A DNA stretch of 64,000 bases, taken from NCBI GenBank assembly GCA_964036045.1, contig CAXIWF010000715.1, positions 186,001 through 250,000 of the forward strand, read 5' to 3'. Numbering within the stretch: position 1 is the stretch's first letter; each line of letters begins with the position of its first letter. Below the pieces are notes generated by a model. That model saw only the letters and a program-made list of their open reading frames with translations. It was not told the origin of the DNA and made no database searches. This stretch comes from Eutreptiella sp. 'Long Island Sound 2002'. Its lineage: Eukaryota > Euglenozoa > Euglenophyceae > Eutreptiales > Eutreptiaceae. The position numbers and the translations under genes were made by a program. Positions 23,486 to 34,836 of this stretch are shown in pieces.

Positions 23486-24301
23486 TTCTCGGAAAATTCT
23501 CGGAAAATTCTCCGAAAATTCTCGGAAAATTCTCGGAAAATTCTCGGAAAATTCTCGGAAAATTCTCGGAAAATTCTCGGAAAATTCTCGGAAAATTCTC
23601 GGAAAATTCTCGCAAAGTTCTCGGAAAATTCTCGGAAAATTCTCGGAAAATTCTCGGAAAATTCTCGGAAAATTCTCGGAAAATTCTCGGAAAATTCTCG
23701 GAAAATTCTCAGAAAATTCTCGGAAAATTGACGGAAAATTCTCGGAAAATTCTCGGAAAATTCTCGGAAAATTCTCGGAAAATTCTCGGAAAATTCTCGG
23801 AAAATTCTCGGAAAGTTCTTGGAAAATTCTCGGAAAATTCTCGGAAAATTCTCGGAAAATTCTCGGAAAATTCTCGGAAAATTCTCGGAAAATTCTCGGA
23901 AAATTCTTGGAAAATTCTCAGAAAATTCTCGGAAAATTCTCGGAGGAAAATTCTTGGAAAATTCTCCGAAAATTCTCGGAAAATTCTCGGAAAATTCTCG
24001 GAAAATTCTCGGAAAATTCTCGCAAAGTTCTCGGAAAATTCTTGGAAAATTCTCGGAAAATTCTCGGAAAATTCTCGGAAAATTCTCGGAAAATTCTCGG
24101 AAAATTCTCGGAAAATTCTCGGAAAATTTTCGGAAAATTCTCGGAAAATTCTCGCAAAGTTCTCGGAAAATTCTCGGAAAATTCTCGGAAAATTCTGGGA
24201 AAATTCTCGGAAAATTCTCGGAAAATTCTCGGAAAATTCTCGGAAAATTCTCGGAAAATTCTCGGAAAATTCTCCGAAAATTCTCGGAAATTTTCGGATA
24301 A
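23486..24301 (+). repeat. HOR unit 16, short (816 bp), with a GGA insertion
   Basis: CTCCG near 23,513, CAAAG near 23,613, TTGACGG at 23,728, AAAGTTCTTGG near 23,815, CTTGG near 23,905, a monomer lengthened by three bases (CTCGGAGGAAAATT, near 23,940), CTTGG directly after, CAAAG near 24,023 and 24,155, CTGGG, CTCCG, GATA mark at 24,296. The GGA insertion is the only one of its kind I saw. It sits where two cassettes appear to be joined out of order (CTTGG/CTCAG straight into the late CTCCG-CAAAG part), so it may mark an exchange junction. Confidence 0.8.
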
Positions 24302-26005
24302 TTCTCGGAAAATTCTCGGAAAATTCTCGGAAAATTCTCGGAAAATTCTCGGAAAATTCTCGGAAAATTCTCAGAAAATTCTCGGAAAATTCTCGGAAAA
24401 TTCTCGGAAAATTCTCGGAAAATTCTCGCAAAGTTCTCGGAAAATTCTCGGAAAATTCTCGGAAAATTCTCGGAAAATTCTCGGAAAATTCTCGGAAAAT
24501 TCTTGGAAAATTCTCGGAAAATTCTCAGAAAATTCTCGGAAAATTGACGGAAAATTCTCGGAAAATTCTTGGAAAATTCTCGGAAAATTCTCGGAAAATT
24601 CTCGGAAAATTCTCGGAAAATTCTCGGAAAGTTCTTGGAAAATTCTCGGAAAATTCTCGGAAAATTCCCGGAAAATTCTCGGAAAATTCTCGGCAAATTC
24701 TCGGAAAATTCTCGGAAAATTCTTGGAAAATTCTCAGAAAATTCTCGGAAAATTCTCGGAAAATTCTCGGAAAATTTTTAGAAAATTCTCGGAAAATTCT
24801 CGGAAAGTTCTCGGAAAATTGACGGAAAATTCTCGGAAAATTCTCGGAAAATTCTCGGAAAATTCTCGGAAAATTCTCAGAAAATTCTCAGAAAATTCTC
24901 GGAAAATTCTCGGAAAATTCTCGGAAAATTCTCGGAAAATTGACGGAAAATTCTCGGAAAATTCTCGGAAGATTCTCGGAAAATTCTCGGAAAATTCTCG
25001 GAAAATTCTCGGAAAATTCTCGGAAAATTCTCGGAAAATTCTCGGAAAATTGACGGAAAATTCTCGGAAAATTCTCGGAAAATTCTCAGAAAATTCTCGG
25101 AAAATTCTCGGAAAATTCTCGGAAAATTCTCGGAAAATTCTCGGAAAATTTTCGGAAAATTCTCGGAAAATTCTCGGAAAATTCTCGGAAAATTCTCGGA
25201 AAATTCTCGGAAAATTCTCAGAAAATTCTCGGAAAATTCTCGGAAAATTCTCGGAAAATTCTCGGAAAATTCTCAGAAAATTCTCAGAAAATTCTCGGAA
25301 AATTTTCGGAAAATTCTCGGAAAATTCCCGGAAAATTGACGGAAAATTCTCGGAAAATTCTCGGAAAATTCTCGGAAAATTCTCGGAAAATTCTCGGAAA
25401 ATTCTCGGAAAATTCTCGGAAAATTCTCGGAAAATTCTCGGAAAATTGACGGAAAATTCTCGGAAAATTCTCGGAAAATTCTCAGAAAATTCTCGGAAAA
25501 TTCTCGGAAAATTCTCGGAAAATTCTCGGAAATTTTTCGGAAAATTCTCGGAAAATTCTCGGAAAATTCTCGGAAAATTCTCAGAAAATTCTCGGAAAAT
25601 TCTCGGAAAATTCTCGGAAAATTCTCGGAAAATTCTCCGAAAATTCTCGGAAAATTCTCGGAAAATTCTCGGAAAATTTTCGGAAAATTCTCGCAAAGTT
25701 CTCGGAAAATTCTTGGAAAATTCTCGGAAAATTCTCGGAAAATTCTCGGAAAATTCTCGGAAAATTCTCGGAAAATTCTCGGAAAATTCTCGGAAAATTT
25801 TCGGAAAATTCTCGGAAAATTCTCGCAAAGTTCTCGGAAAATTCTCGGAAAATTCTCGGAAAATTCTCGGAAAATTCTCGGAAAATTCTCGGAAAATTCT
25901 CGGAAAATTCTCGGAAAATTCTCAGAAGATTCTCGGAAAATTCACGGAAAATTCTCGGAAAATTCTCGGAAAATTCTCGGAAAATTCTCGGAAATTTTCG
26001 GATAA
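24302..26005 (+). repeat. HOR unit 17, TTTAG/CCCGG type
   Basis: CAAAG near 24,429, TTGACGG at 24,543, AAAGTTCTTGG, CGGCAAATTC near 24,691, TTTAG near 24,778, TTGACGG at 24,818, 24,939 and 25,049 (steps 121, 110), CCCGG near 25,328, TTGACGG near 25,337 and 25,447, CAAAG near 25,694 and 25,826, GAAGATT near 25,926, TTCACGG near 25,942, GATA mark at 26,000. Its late part aligns with 36.4-36.5 kb at offset 10,513. Confidence 0.85.
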
Positions 26006-27631
26006 TTCTCGGAAAATTCTCGGAAAATTCTCGGAAAATTCTCGGAAAATTCTCGGAAAATTCTCGGAAAATTCTCGGAAAATTCTCGGAAAATTCTCGG
26101 AAAATTCTCGGAAAATTCGCGCAAAGTTCTCGGAAAATTCTCGGAAAATTCTCGGAAAATTCTCGGAAAATTCTCGGAAAATTCTCGGAAAATTCTCGGA
26201 AAATTCTCGGAAAATTCTCAGAAAATTCTCGGAAAATTGACGGAAAATTCTCGGAAAATTCTCGGAAAATTCTCGGAAAATTCTCGGAAAATTCTCGGAA
26301 AACCCCGGAAAATTCTCGGAAAGTTCTCGGAAAATTCTCGGAAAATTCTCGGAAAATTCTCGGAAAATTCTCGGAAAATTCTCGGAAAATTCTCGGAAAA
26401 TTCTTGGAAAATTCTCGGAAAATTCTCGGAAAATTCTCGGAAAATTCTCGGAAAATTCTCGGAAAATTCTCGGAAAATTCTCGGAAAATTCTCGGAAAGT
26501 TCTCGGAAAATTCTCGGAAAATTCTCGGAAAATTCTCGGAAAATTCTCGGAAAATTCTCGGAAAATTCTCGGAAAATTCTCGGAAAATTCTTGGAAAATT
26601 GTCAGAAAATTCTCGGAAAATTTTCGGAAAATTCTCGGAAAATTTTTAGAAAATTCTCGGAAAATTCTCGGAAAGTTCTCGGAAAATTGACGGAAAATTC
26701 TCGGAAAATTCTCGGAAAATTCTCGGAAAATTCTCGGAAAATTCTCAGAAAATTCTCAGAAAATTCTCGGAAAATTCTCGGAAAATTCTCGGAAAATTCT
26801 CGGAAAATTGACGGAAAATTCTCGGAAAATTCTCGGAAAATTCTCGGAAAATTCTCGGAAAATTCTCGGAAAATTCTCGGAAAATTCTCGGAAAATTCTC
26901 GGAAAATTCTCGGAAAATTGACGGAAAATTCTCGGAAAATTCTCGGAAAATTCTCAGAAAATTCTCGGAAAATTCTCGGAAAATTCTCGGAAAATTCTCG
27001 GAAAATTCTCGGAAAATTTTCGGAAAATTCTCGGAAAATTCTCGGAAAATTCTCGGAAAATTCTCAGAAAATTCTCGGAAAATTCTCGGAAAATTCTCGG
27101 AAAATTCTCGGAAAATTCTCGGAAAATTCTCGGAAAATTCTCGGAAAATTCTCGGAAAATTCTCGGAAAATTCTCGCAAAGTTCTCGGAAAATTCTCGGA
27201 AAATTCTCGGAAAATTCTCGGAAAATTCTCGGAAAATTCTCGGAAAATTCTCGGAAAATTCTCGGAAAATTCTCGGAAAATTCTCGGAAAATTCTCGGAA
27301 AATTCTCGGAAAATTCTCGCAAAGTTCTCGGAAAATTCTCGGAAAATTCTCGGAAAATTCTCGGAAAATTCTCGGAAAATTCTCGGAAAATTCTCGGAAA
27401 ATTCTCGGAAAATTCTCGGAAAATTTTCGGAAAATTCTCGGAAAATTCTCGCAAAGTTCTCGGAAAATTCTCGGAAAATTCTCGGAAAATTCTCGGAAAA
27501 TTCTCGGAAAATTCTCGGAAAATTCTCGGAAAATTCTCGGAAAATTCTCGGAAAATTCTCGGAAAATTCTCGGAAAATTCTCGGAAAATTCTCGGAAAAT
27601 TCTCGGAAAATTCTCGGAAATTTTCGGATAA
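26006..27631 (+). repeat. HOR unit 18, full reference cassette (1626 bp)
   Basis: This unit shows the cassette order most completely: CGCGCAAAG 26,119; CTCAG; TTGACGG 26,237; a CCCC variant 26,303; AAAGTT; CTTGG; AAAGTT; CTTGG-GTCAG 26,601; TTTTCGG; TTTAG; AAAGTT; TTGACGG 26,687; CTCAG twice; TTGACGG 26,808 and 26,918; CTCAG; TTTTCGG; CTCAG; CAAAG 27,177, 27,320 and 27,452; GATA mark 27,626. It matches 36,519-39,099 at offset 10,513, except that the later copy carries an extra 955-bp tandem duplication. The interval 37,468-39,094 is also exactly 1626 bp. Confidence 0.88.
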
Positions 27632-28728
27632 TTCTCGGAAAATTCTCGGAAAATTCTCGGAAAATTCTCGGAAAATTCTCGGAAAATTCTCGGAAAATTC
27701 TCGGAAAATTCTCGGAAAATTCTCGGAAAATTCTCGGAAAATTCTCGCAAAGTTCTCGGAAAATTCTCGGAAAATTCTCGGAAAATTCTCGGAAAATTCT
27801 CGGAAAATTCTCGGAAAATTCTCGGAAAATTCTCGGAAAGTTCTCGGAAAATTGACGGAAAATTCTCGGAAAATTCTCGGAAATTCTCGGAAAATTCTCG
27901 GAAAATTCTCAGAAAATTCTCAGAAAATTCTCGGAAAATTCTCGGAAAATTCTCGGAAAATTCTCGGAAAATTGACGGAAAATTCTCGAAAATTCTCGGA
28001 AAATTCTCGGAAAATTCTCGGAAAATTCTCGGAAAATTCTCGGAAAATTCTCGGAAAATTCTCGGAAAATTGACGGAAAATTCTCCGAAAATTCTCGGAA
28101 AATTCTCAGAAAATTCTCGGAAAATTCTCGGAAAATTCTCGGAAATTTTTCGGAAAATTCTCAGAAAATTCTCGGAAAATTCTCGGAAAATTCTCGGAAA
28201 ATTCTCGGAAAATTCTCGGAAAATTCTCGGAAATTTTTCGGAAAATTCTCGGAAAATTCTCGGAAAATTCTCGGAAAATTCTCAGAAAATTCTCGGAAAA
28301 TTCTCGGAAAATTCTCGGAAAATTCTCGGAAAATTCTCCGAAAATTCTCGGAAAATTCTCGGAAAATTCTCGGAAAATTCTCGGAAAATTCTCGCAAAGT
28401 TCTCGGAAAATTCTTGGAAAATTCTCGGAAAATTCTCGGAAAATTCTCGGAAAATTCTCGGAAAATTCTCGGAAAATTCTCGGAAAATTCTCGGAAAATT
28501 TTCGGAAAATTCTCGGAAAATTCTCGCAAAGTTCTCGGAAAATTCTCGGAAAATTCTCGGAAAATTCTCGGAAAATTCTCGGAAAATTCTCCGAAAATTC
28601 TCGGAAAATTCTCGGAAAATTCTCGGAAAATTCTCGGAAAATTCTCAGAAGATTCTCGGAAAATTCTCGGAAAATTCTCGGAAAATTCTCGGAAAATTCT
28701 CGGAAAATTCTCGGAAATTTTCGGATAA
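27632..28728 (+). repeat. HOR unit 19, CTCGAAAATT type
   Basis: CAAAG near 27,748, AAAGTT near 27,840, TTGACGG at 27,852, a 10-bp monomer, CTCAG twice, TTGACGG at 27,972, CTCGAAAATT inside 27,978-27,995, TTGACGG at 28,070 followed by CTCCG, two GGAAATTTTTCGG variants near 28,147 and 28,234, CAAAG near 28,395 and 28,527, GAAGATT near 28,650, GATA mark at 28,723. The GTCAG/CTTGG part of the cassette is missing, consistent with an internal deletion. Confidence 0.82.
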
Positions 28729-30441
28729 TTCTCGGAAAATTCTCGGAAAATTCTCGGAAAATTCTCGGAAAATTCTCGGAAAATTCTCGGAAAATTCTCG
28801 GAAAATTCTCGGAAAATTCTCGGAAAATTCTCGGAAAATTCTCGGAAAATTCTCGGAAAATTCTCGGAAAATTCTCGCAAAGTTCTCGGAAAATTCTCGG
28901 AAAATTCTCGGAAAATTCTCGGAAAATTCTCGGAAAATTCTCGGAAAATTCTCGGAAAATTCTCGGAAAATTCTCGGAAAATTCTCAGAAAATTCTCGGA
29001 AAATTGACGGAAAATTCTCGGAAAATTCTCGGAAAATTCTCGGAAAATTCTCGGAAAATTCTCGGAAAATTCTCGGAAAATTCTCGGAAAGTTCTCGGAA
29101 AATTCTCGGAAAATTCTCGGAAAATTCTCGGAAAATTCTCGGAAAATTCCCGGAAAATTCTCGGAAAATTCTCGGAAAATTCTCGGAAAATTCTCGGAAA
29201 ATTCTCGGAAAATTCTCGGAAAATTCTCCCAAAGTTCTCGGAAAATTCTCGGAAAATTCTCGGAAAATTCTCGGAAAATTCTCGGAAAATTCTCGGAAAA
29301 TTCTCGGAAAATTCTCGGAAAATTCTCGGAAAATTCTCGGAAAATTCTCGGAAAATTCTCAGAAAATTCTCGGAAAATTCTCGGAAAATTCTCGGAAAGT
29401 TCTCGGAAAATTCTCGGAAAATTCTCGGAAAGTTCTCGGAAAATTCTCGGAAAATTCTCGGAAAATTCTCGGAAAATTCTCGGAAAATTCTCAGAAAATT
29501 CTCGGAAAATTCTCGGAAAATTCTTGGAAAATTCTCAGAAAATTCTCGGAAAATTCTCGGAAAATTCTCGGAAAATTCTCAGAAAATTCTCGGAAAATTC
29601 TCGGAAAGTTCTCGGAAAATTGACGGAAAATTCTCGGAAAATTCTCGGAAATTCTCGGAAAATTCTCGGAAAATTCTCAGAAAATTCTCAGAAAATTCTC
29701 GGAAAATTCTCGGAAAATTCTCGGAAAATTCTCGGAAAATTGACGGAAAATTCTCGAAAATTCTCGGAAAATTCTCGGAAAATTCTCGGAAAATTCTCGG
29801 AAAATTCTCGGAAAATTCTCGGAAAATTCTCGGAAAATTGACGGAAAATTCTCGGAAAATTCTCGGAAAATTCTCAGAAAATTCTCGGAAAATTCTCGGA
29901 AAATTCTCGGAAATTTTTCGGAAAATTCTCAGAAAATTCTCGGAAAATTCTCGGAAAATTCTCGGAAAATTCTCGGAAAATTCTCGGAAAATTCTCGGAA
30001 AATTCTCCGAAAATTCTCCGAAAATTCTCGGAAAATTCTCGGAAAATTCTCGGAAAATTCTCGGAAAATTCTCGGAAAATTCTCGGAAAATTCTCGGAAA
30101 ATTCTCGGAAAATTCTCGCAAAGTTCTCGGAAAATTCTCGGAAAATTCTCGGAAAATTCTCGGAAAATTCTCGGAAAATTCTCGGAAAATTCTCGGAAAA
30201 TTCTCGGAAAATTTTCGGAAAATTCTCGGAAAATTCTCGCAAAGTTCTCGGAAAATTCTCGGAAAATTCTCGGAAAATTCTCGGAAAATTCTCGGAAAAT
30301 TCTCGGAAAATTCTCGTTAAATTCTCGGAAAATTCTCGGAAAATTGTCGGAAAATTCTCGGAAAATTCTCGGAAAATTCTCGGAAAATTCTCGGAAAATT
30401 CTCGGAAAATTCTCGGAAAATTCTCGGAAATTTTCGGATAA
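28729..30441 (+). repeat. HOR unit 20, CCCGG/CTCCCAAAG type, copy of unit 8
   Basis: CAAAG near 28,877, TTGACGG at 29,004, CCCGG near 29,149, CTCCCAAAG near 29,228, CTTGG near 29,524, TTGACGG near 29,620 and 29,740, CTCGAAAATT inside 29,746-29,763, TTGACGG near 29,849, CAAAG near 30,119 and 30,240, a one-off CTCGTTAAATT monomer at 30,313, GTCGG near 30,346, GATA mark at 30,436. Marks match unit 8 at offset 18,811 (later 18,800, one monomer fewer). Confidence 0.86.
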
Positions 30442-32000
30442 TTCTCGGAAAATTCTCGGAAAATTCTCGGAAAATTCTCGGAAAATTCTCGGAAAATTCT
30501 CGGAAAATTCTCGGAAAATTCTCGGAAAATTCTCGGAAAATTCTCGGAAAATTCTCGGAAAATTCTCGCAAAGTTCTCGGAAAATTCTCGGAAAATTCTC
30601 GGAAAATTCTCGGAAAATTCTCGGAAAATTCTCGGAAAATTCTCGGAAAATTCTCGGAAAATTCTCAGAAAATTCTCGGAAAATTGACGGAAAATTCTCG
30701 GAAAATTCTCGGAAAATTCTCGGAAAATTCTCGGAAAATTCTCGGAAAATTCTCGGAAAGTTCTCGGAAAATTCTCGGAAAATTCTCGGAAAATTCTCGG
30801 AAAATTCTCGGAAAATTCTCGGAAAATTCTCGGAAAATTCTCGGAAAATTCTTGGAAAATTCTCAGAAAATTCTGGGAAAATTCTCGGAAAATTGTCGGA
30901 AAATTTTTAGAAAATTCTCGGAAAATTCTCGGAAAATTCTCGGAAAATTCTCGGAAAATTCTCGGAAAATTCTCGGAAAGTTCTCGGAAATTCTCGGAAA
31001 ATTCTCGGAAAATTCTCGGAAAATTCTCGGAAAATTCTCGGAAAATTCTCGGAAAATTCTCGGAAAATTCTTGGAAAATTCTCAGAAAATTCTCGGGAAA
31101 ATCTCGGAAAATTCTCGGAAATTTTTCAGAAAATTCTCGGAAAATCCTCGGAAAGTTCTCGGAAAATTGACGGAAAATTCTCGGAAAATTCTCGGAAATT
31201 CTCGGAAAATTCTCGGAAAATTCTCAGAAAATTCTCAGAAAATTCTCGGAAAATTCTCGGAAAATTCTCGGAAAATTCTCGGAAAATTGACGGAAAATTC
31301 TCGAAAATTCTCGGAAAATTCTCAGAAAATTCTCGGAAAATTCTCGGAAAATTCTCGGATAATTCTCGGGAAAATTCTCGGAAAATTCTCGGAAAATTGA
31401 CGGAAAATTCTCGGAAAATTCTCGGAAAATTCTCAGAAAATTCTCGGAAAATTCTCGGAAAATTCTCGGAAAATTCTCGGAAAATTCTCGGAAATTGTTC
31501 GGAAAATTCTCGGAAAATTCTCGGAAAATTCTCGGAAATTTCTCGGAAAATTCTCGGAAAATTCTCGGAAAATTCTCGGAAAATTCTCGGAAAATTCTCC
31601 GAAAATTCTCGGAAAATTCTCGGAAAATTCTTGGAAAATTCTCGGAAAATTCTCGGAAAATTCTCGGAAAATTCTCGGAAAATTCTCGCAAAGTTCTCGG
31701 AAAATTCTCGGAAAATTCTCGCAAAATTCTCGGAAAATTCTCGGAAAATTCTCGGAAAATTCTCGGAAAATTCTCGGAAAATTCTCGGAAAGTTTTCGGA
31801 AAATTCTCGGAAAATTCTCGCAAAGTTCTCGGAAAATTCTCGGAAAATTCTCGGAAAATTCTCGGAAAATTCTGGGAAAATTCTCGGAAAATTCTCGGAA
31901 AATTCTCGGAAAATTCTCGGAAAATTCTCGGAAAATTCTCGGAAAATTCTAGGAAAATTCTCGGAAAATTCTCGGAAAATTCTCGGAAATTTTCGGATAA
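30442..32000 (+). repeat. HOR unit 21, CTCGGG/CTCGAAAATT type
   Basis: CAAAG near 30,569, TTGACGG at 30,684, TTTAG near 30,908, a 10-bp monomer, CTTGG, CTCGGG near 31,091, TTGACGG near 31,168 and 31,287, CTCGAAAATT inside 31,293-31,310, GGATAATTCTCGGG near 31,357, TTGACGG at 31,397, a GGAAATTGTTCGG variant near 31,495, CAAAG near 31,689 and 31,821, a one-off CTAGG near 31,949, GATA mark at 31,995. It is 1559 bp, against 1558 bp for unit 9. Confidence 0.85.
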
Positions 32001-33209
32001 TTCTCGGAAAATTCTCGGAAAATTCTCGGAAAATTCTCGGAAAATTCTCGGAAAATTCTCGGAAAATTCTCGGAAAATTCTCGGAAAATTCTCGCAAAAT
32101 TCTCGGAAAATTCTCGCAAAGTTCTCGGAAAATTCTCGGAAAATTCTCGGAAAATTCTCGGAAAATTCTCGGAAAATTCTCGGAAAATTCTCGGAAAATT
32201 CTCGGAAAATTCTCGGAAAATTCTCAGAAAATTCTCGGAAAATTGACGGAAAATTCTCGGAAAATTCTCGGAAAATTCTCGGAAAATTCTCGGAAAATTC
32301 TCGGAAAAGTCTCGGAAAGTTCTCGGAAAATTCTCGGAAAATTCTCGGAAAATTCTCGGAAAATTCTCGGAAAATTCTCGGAAAATTCTCGGAAAATTCT
32401 TGGAAAATTCTCAGAAAATTCTCGGAAAATTCTCGGAAAATTCTCGGAAATTTTTTAGAAAATTCTCAGAAAATTCTCGGAAAGTTCTCGGAAAATTGAC
32501 GGAAAAGTCTCGGAAAATTCTCGGAAAATTCTCGGAAAATTCTCGGAAAATTCTCAGAAAATTCTCAGAAAATTCTCGGAAAATTCACGGAAAATTCTCG
32601 GAAAATTCTCGGAAAATTGACGGAAAATTCTCGGAAAATTCTCGGAAAATTCTCGGAAAATTCTCGGAAAATTCTCGGAAAATTCTCGGAAAATTCTCGG
32701 AAAATTCTCGGAAAATTCTCGGAAAATTCTCGGAAAATTGACGGAAAATTCTCGGAAAATTCTCGGAAAATTCTCGGAAAATTCTCGGAAAATTCTCGGA
32801 AAATTCTCGGAAAATTCTCGGAAAATTCTCGGAAAATTCTCGGAAAATTCTCGGAAAATTCTCGGAAAATTCTCGGAAAATTCTCGGAAAATTCTCGCAA
32901 AGTTCTCGGAAAATTCTCGGAAAATTCTCGGAAAATTCTCGGAAAATTCTCAGAAAATTCTCGGAAAATTCTCGGAAAATTCTCGGAAAACTCTCGGAAA
33001 ATTTTCGGAAAATTCTCGGAAAATTCTCGCAAAGTTCTCGGAAAATTCTCGGAAAATTCTCGGAAAATTCTCGGAAAATTCTCGGAAAATTCTCGGAAAA
33101 TTCTGGGAAAATTCTCGGAAAATTCTCGGAAAATTCTCGGAAAATTCTCGGAAAATTCTCGGAAAATTCTCGGAAAATTCTCGGAAAAATCTCGGAAATT
33201 TTCGGATAA
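32001..33209 (+). repeat. HOR unit 22, six-T TAG cassette
   Basis: CGCAAAATT then CAAAG near 32,095-32,117, TTGACGG near 32,244, six-T TAG from 32,451, TTGACGGAAAAGTC near 32,497, TTCACGG near 32,587, TTGACGG at 32,617 and 32,738 (step 121), CAAAG near 32,898, AACTCTCGG near 32,991, CAAAG near 33,030, CTGGG, GGAAAAATC, GATA mark at 33,204. It aligns with unit 13 at offset 12,307 and with unit 4 at 28,580. Confidence 0.87.
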
Positions 33210-34836
33210 TTCTCGGAAAATTCTCGGAAAATTCTCGGAAAATTCTCGGAAAATTCTCGGAAAATTCTCGGAAAATTCTCGGAAAATTCTCGGAAAATTC
33301 TCGCAAAGTTCTCGGAAAATTCTCGGAAAATTCTCGGAAAATTCTCGGAAAATTCTCGGAAAATTCTCGGAAAATTCTCGGAAAATTCTCGGAAAATTCT
33401 CAGAAAATTCTCGGAAAATTGACGGAAAATTCTCGGAAAATTCTCGGAAAATTCTCGGAAAATTCTCGGAAAATTCTCGGAAAATTCTCGGAAAATTCTC
33501 GGAAAGTTCTTGGAAAATTCTCGGAAAATTCTCGGAAAATTCTCGGAAAATTCTCGGAAAATTCTCGGAAAATTCTCGGAAAATTCTTGGAAAATTCTCA
33601 GAAAATTCTCGGAAAATTCTCGGAAAATTCTCGGAAAATTTTTAGAAAATTCTCGGAAAATTCTCGGAAAGTTCTCGGAAAATTGACGGAAAATTCTCGG
33701 AAAATTCTCGGAAAATTCTCGGAAAATTCTCGGAAAATTCTCAGAAAATTCTCAGAAAATTCTCGGAAAATTCTCGGAAAATTCTCGGAAAATTCTCGGA
33801 AAATTGACGGAAAATTCTCGGAAAATTCTCGGAAGATTCTCGGAAAATTCTCGGAAAATTCTCGGAAAATTCTCGGAAAATTCTCGGAAAATTCTCGGAA
33901 AATTCTCGGAAAATTGACGGAAAATTCTCGGAAAATTCTCGGAAAATTCTCAGAAAATTCTCGGAAAATTCTCGGAAAATTCTCGGAAAATTCTCGGAAA
34001 ATTCTCGGAAAATTTTCGGAAAATTCTCGGAAAATTCTCGGAAAATTCTCGGAAAATTCTCGGAAAATTCTCGGAAAATTCTCAGAAAATTCTCGGAAAA
34101 TTCTCGGAAAATTCTCGGAAAATTCTCGGAAAATTCTCAGAAAATTCTCAGAAAATTCTCGGAAAATTCTCGGAAAATTCTCGGAAAATTCCCGGAAAAT
34201 TGACGGAAAATTCTCGGAAAATTCTCGGAAAATTCTCGGAAAATTCTCGGAAAATTCTCGGAAAATTCTCGGAAAATTCTCGGAAATTTCTCGGAAAATT
34301 CTCGGAAAATTGACGGAAAATTCTCGGAAAATTCTCGGAAAATTCTCAGAAAATTCTCGGAAAATTCTCGGAAAATTCTCGGAAAATTCTCGGAAATTTT
34401 TCGGAAAATTCTCGGAAAATTCTCGGAAAATTCTCGGAAAATTCTCAGAAAATTCTCGGAAAATTCTCGGAAAATTCTCGGAAAATTCTTGGAAAATTCT
34501 CCGAAAATTCTCGGAAAATTCTCGGAAAATTCTCGGAAAATTCTCGGAAAATTCTCGCAAAGTTCTCGGAAAATTCTTGGAAAATTCTCGGAAAATTCTC
34601 GGAAAATTCTCGGAAAATTCTCGGAAAATTCTCGGAAAATTCTCGGAAAATTCTCGGAAAATTTTCGGAAAATTCTCGGAAAATTCTCGCAAAGTTCTCG
34701 GAAAATTCTCGGAAAATTCTCGGAAAATTCTGGGAAAATTCTCGGAAAATTCTCGGAAAATTCTCGGAAAATTCTCGGAAAATTCTCGGAAAATTCTCGG
34801 AAAATTCTCCGAAAATTCTCGGAAATTTTCGGATAA
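33210..34836 (+). repeat. HOR unit 23, TTTAG/CCCGG type
   Basis: CAAAG near 33,303, TTGACGG near 33,419, AAAGTTCTTGG, TTTAG at 33,641, TTGACGG at 33,683, 33,804 and 33,914 (steps 121, 110), CCCGG near 34,192, TTGACGG near 34,200 and 34,310, CTTGG then CTCCG near 34,490, CAAAG near 34,558 and 34,690, CTGGG, CTCCG, GATA mark at 34,831. The next unit repeats it at offset 1671 to 1682. Confidence 0.86.

Noticed and set aside
20310-26240. Open frame of 1976 codons on + (and 1072 codons on - at 21,478-24,696) as a giant repeat protein
   Set aside because: The monomer has no stop in any frame, starts are TTG or GTG created by variants such as TTGACGG or the complement of CAAAG, and overlapping frames on both strands read the same kind of peptide. 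Length alone is expected and shows no coding selection.
2811-31362. GGATAATTCTCGGG variants (near 2811, 12,568, 17,325, 19,138, 31,357) as additional GATA marks
   Set aside because: They follow a normal 11-bp monomer, not the 10-bp one, and sit in the middle of the CTCGAAAATT cassette, so they are a separate variant and were not used as unit boundaries.
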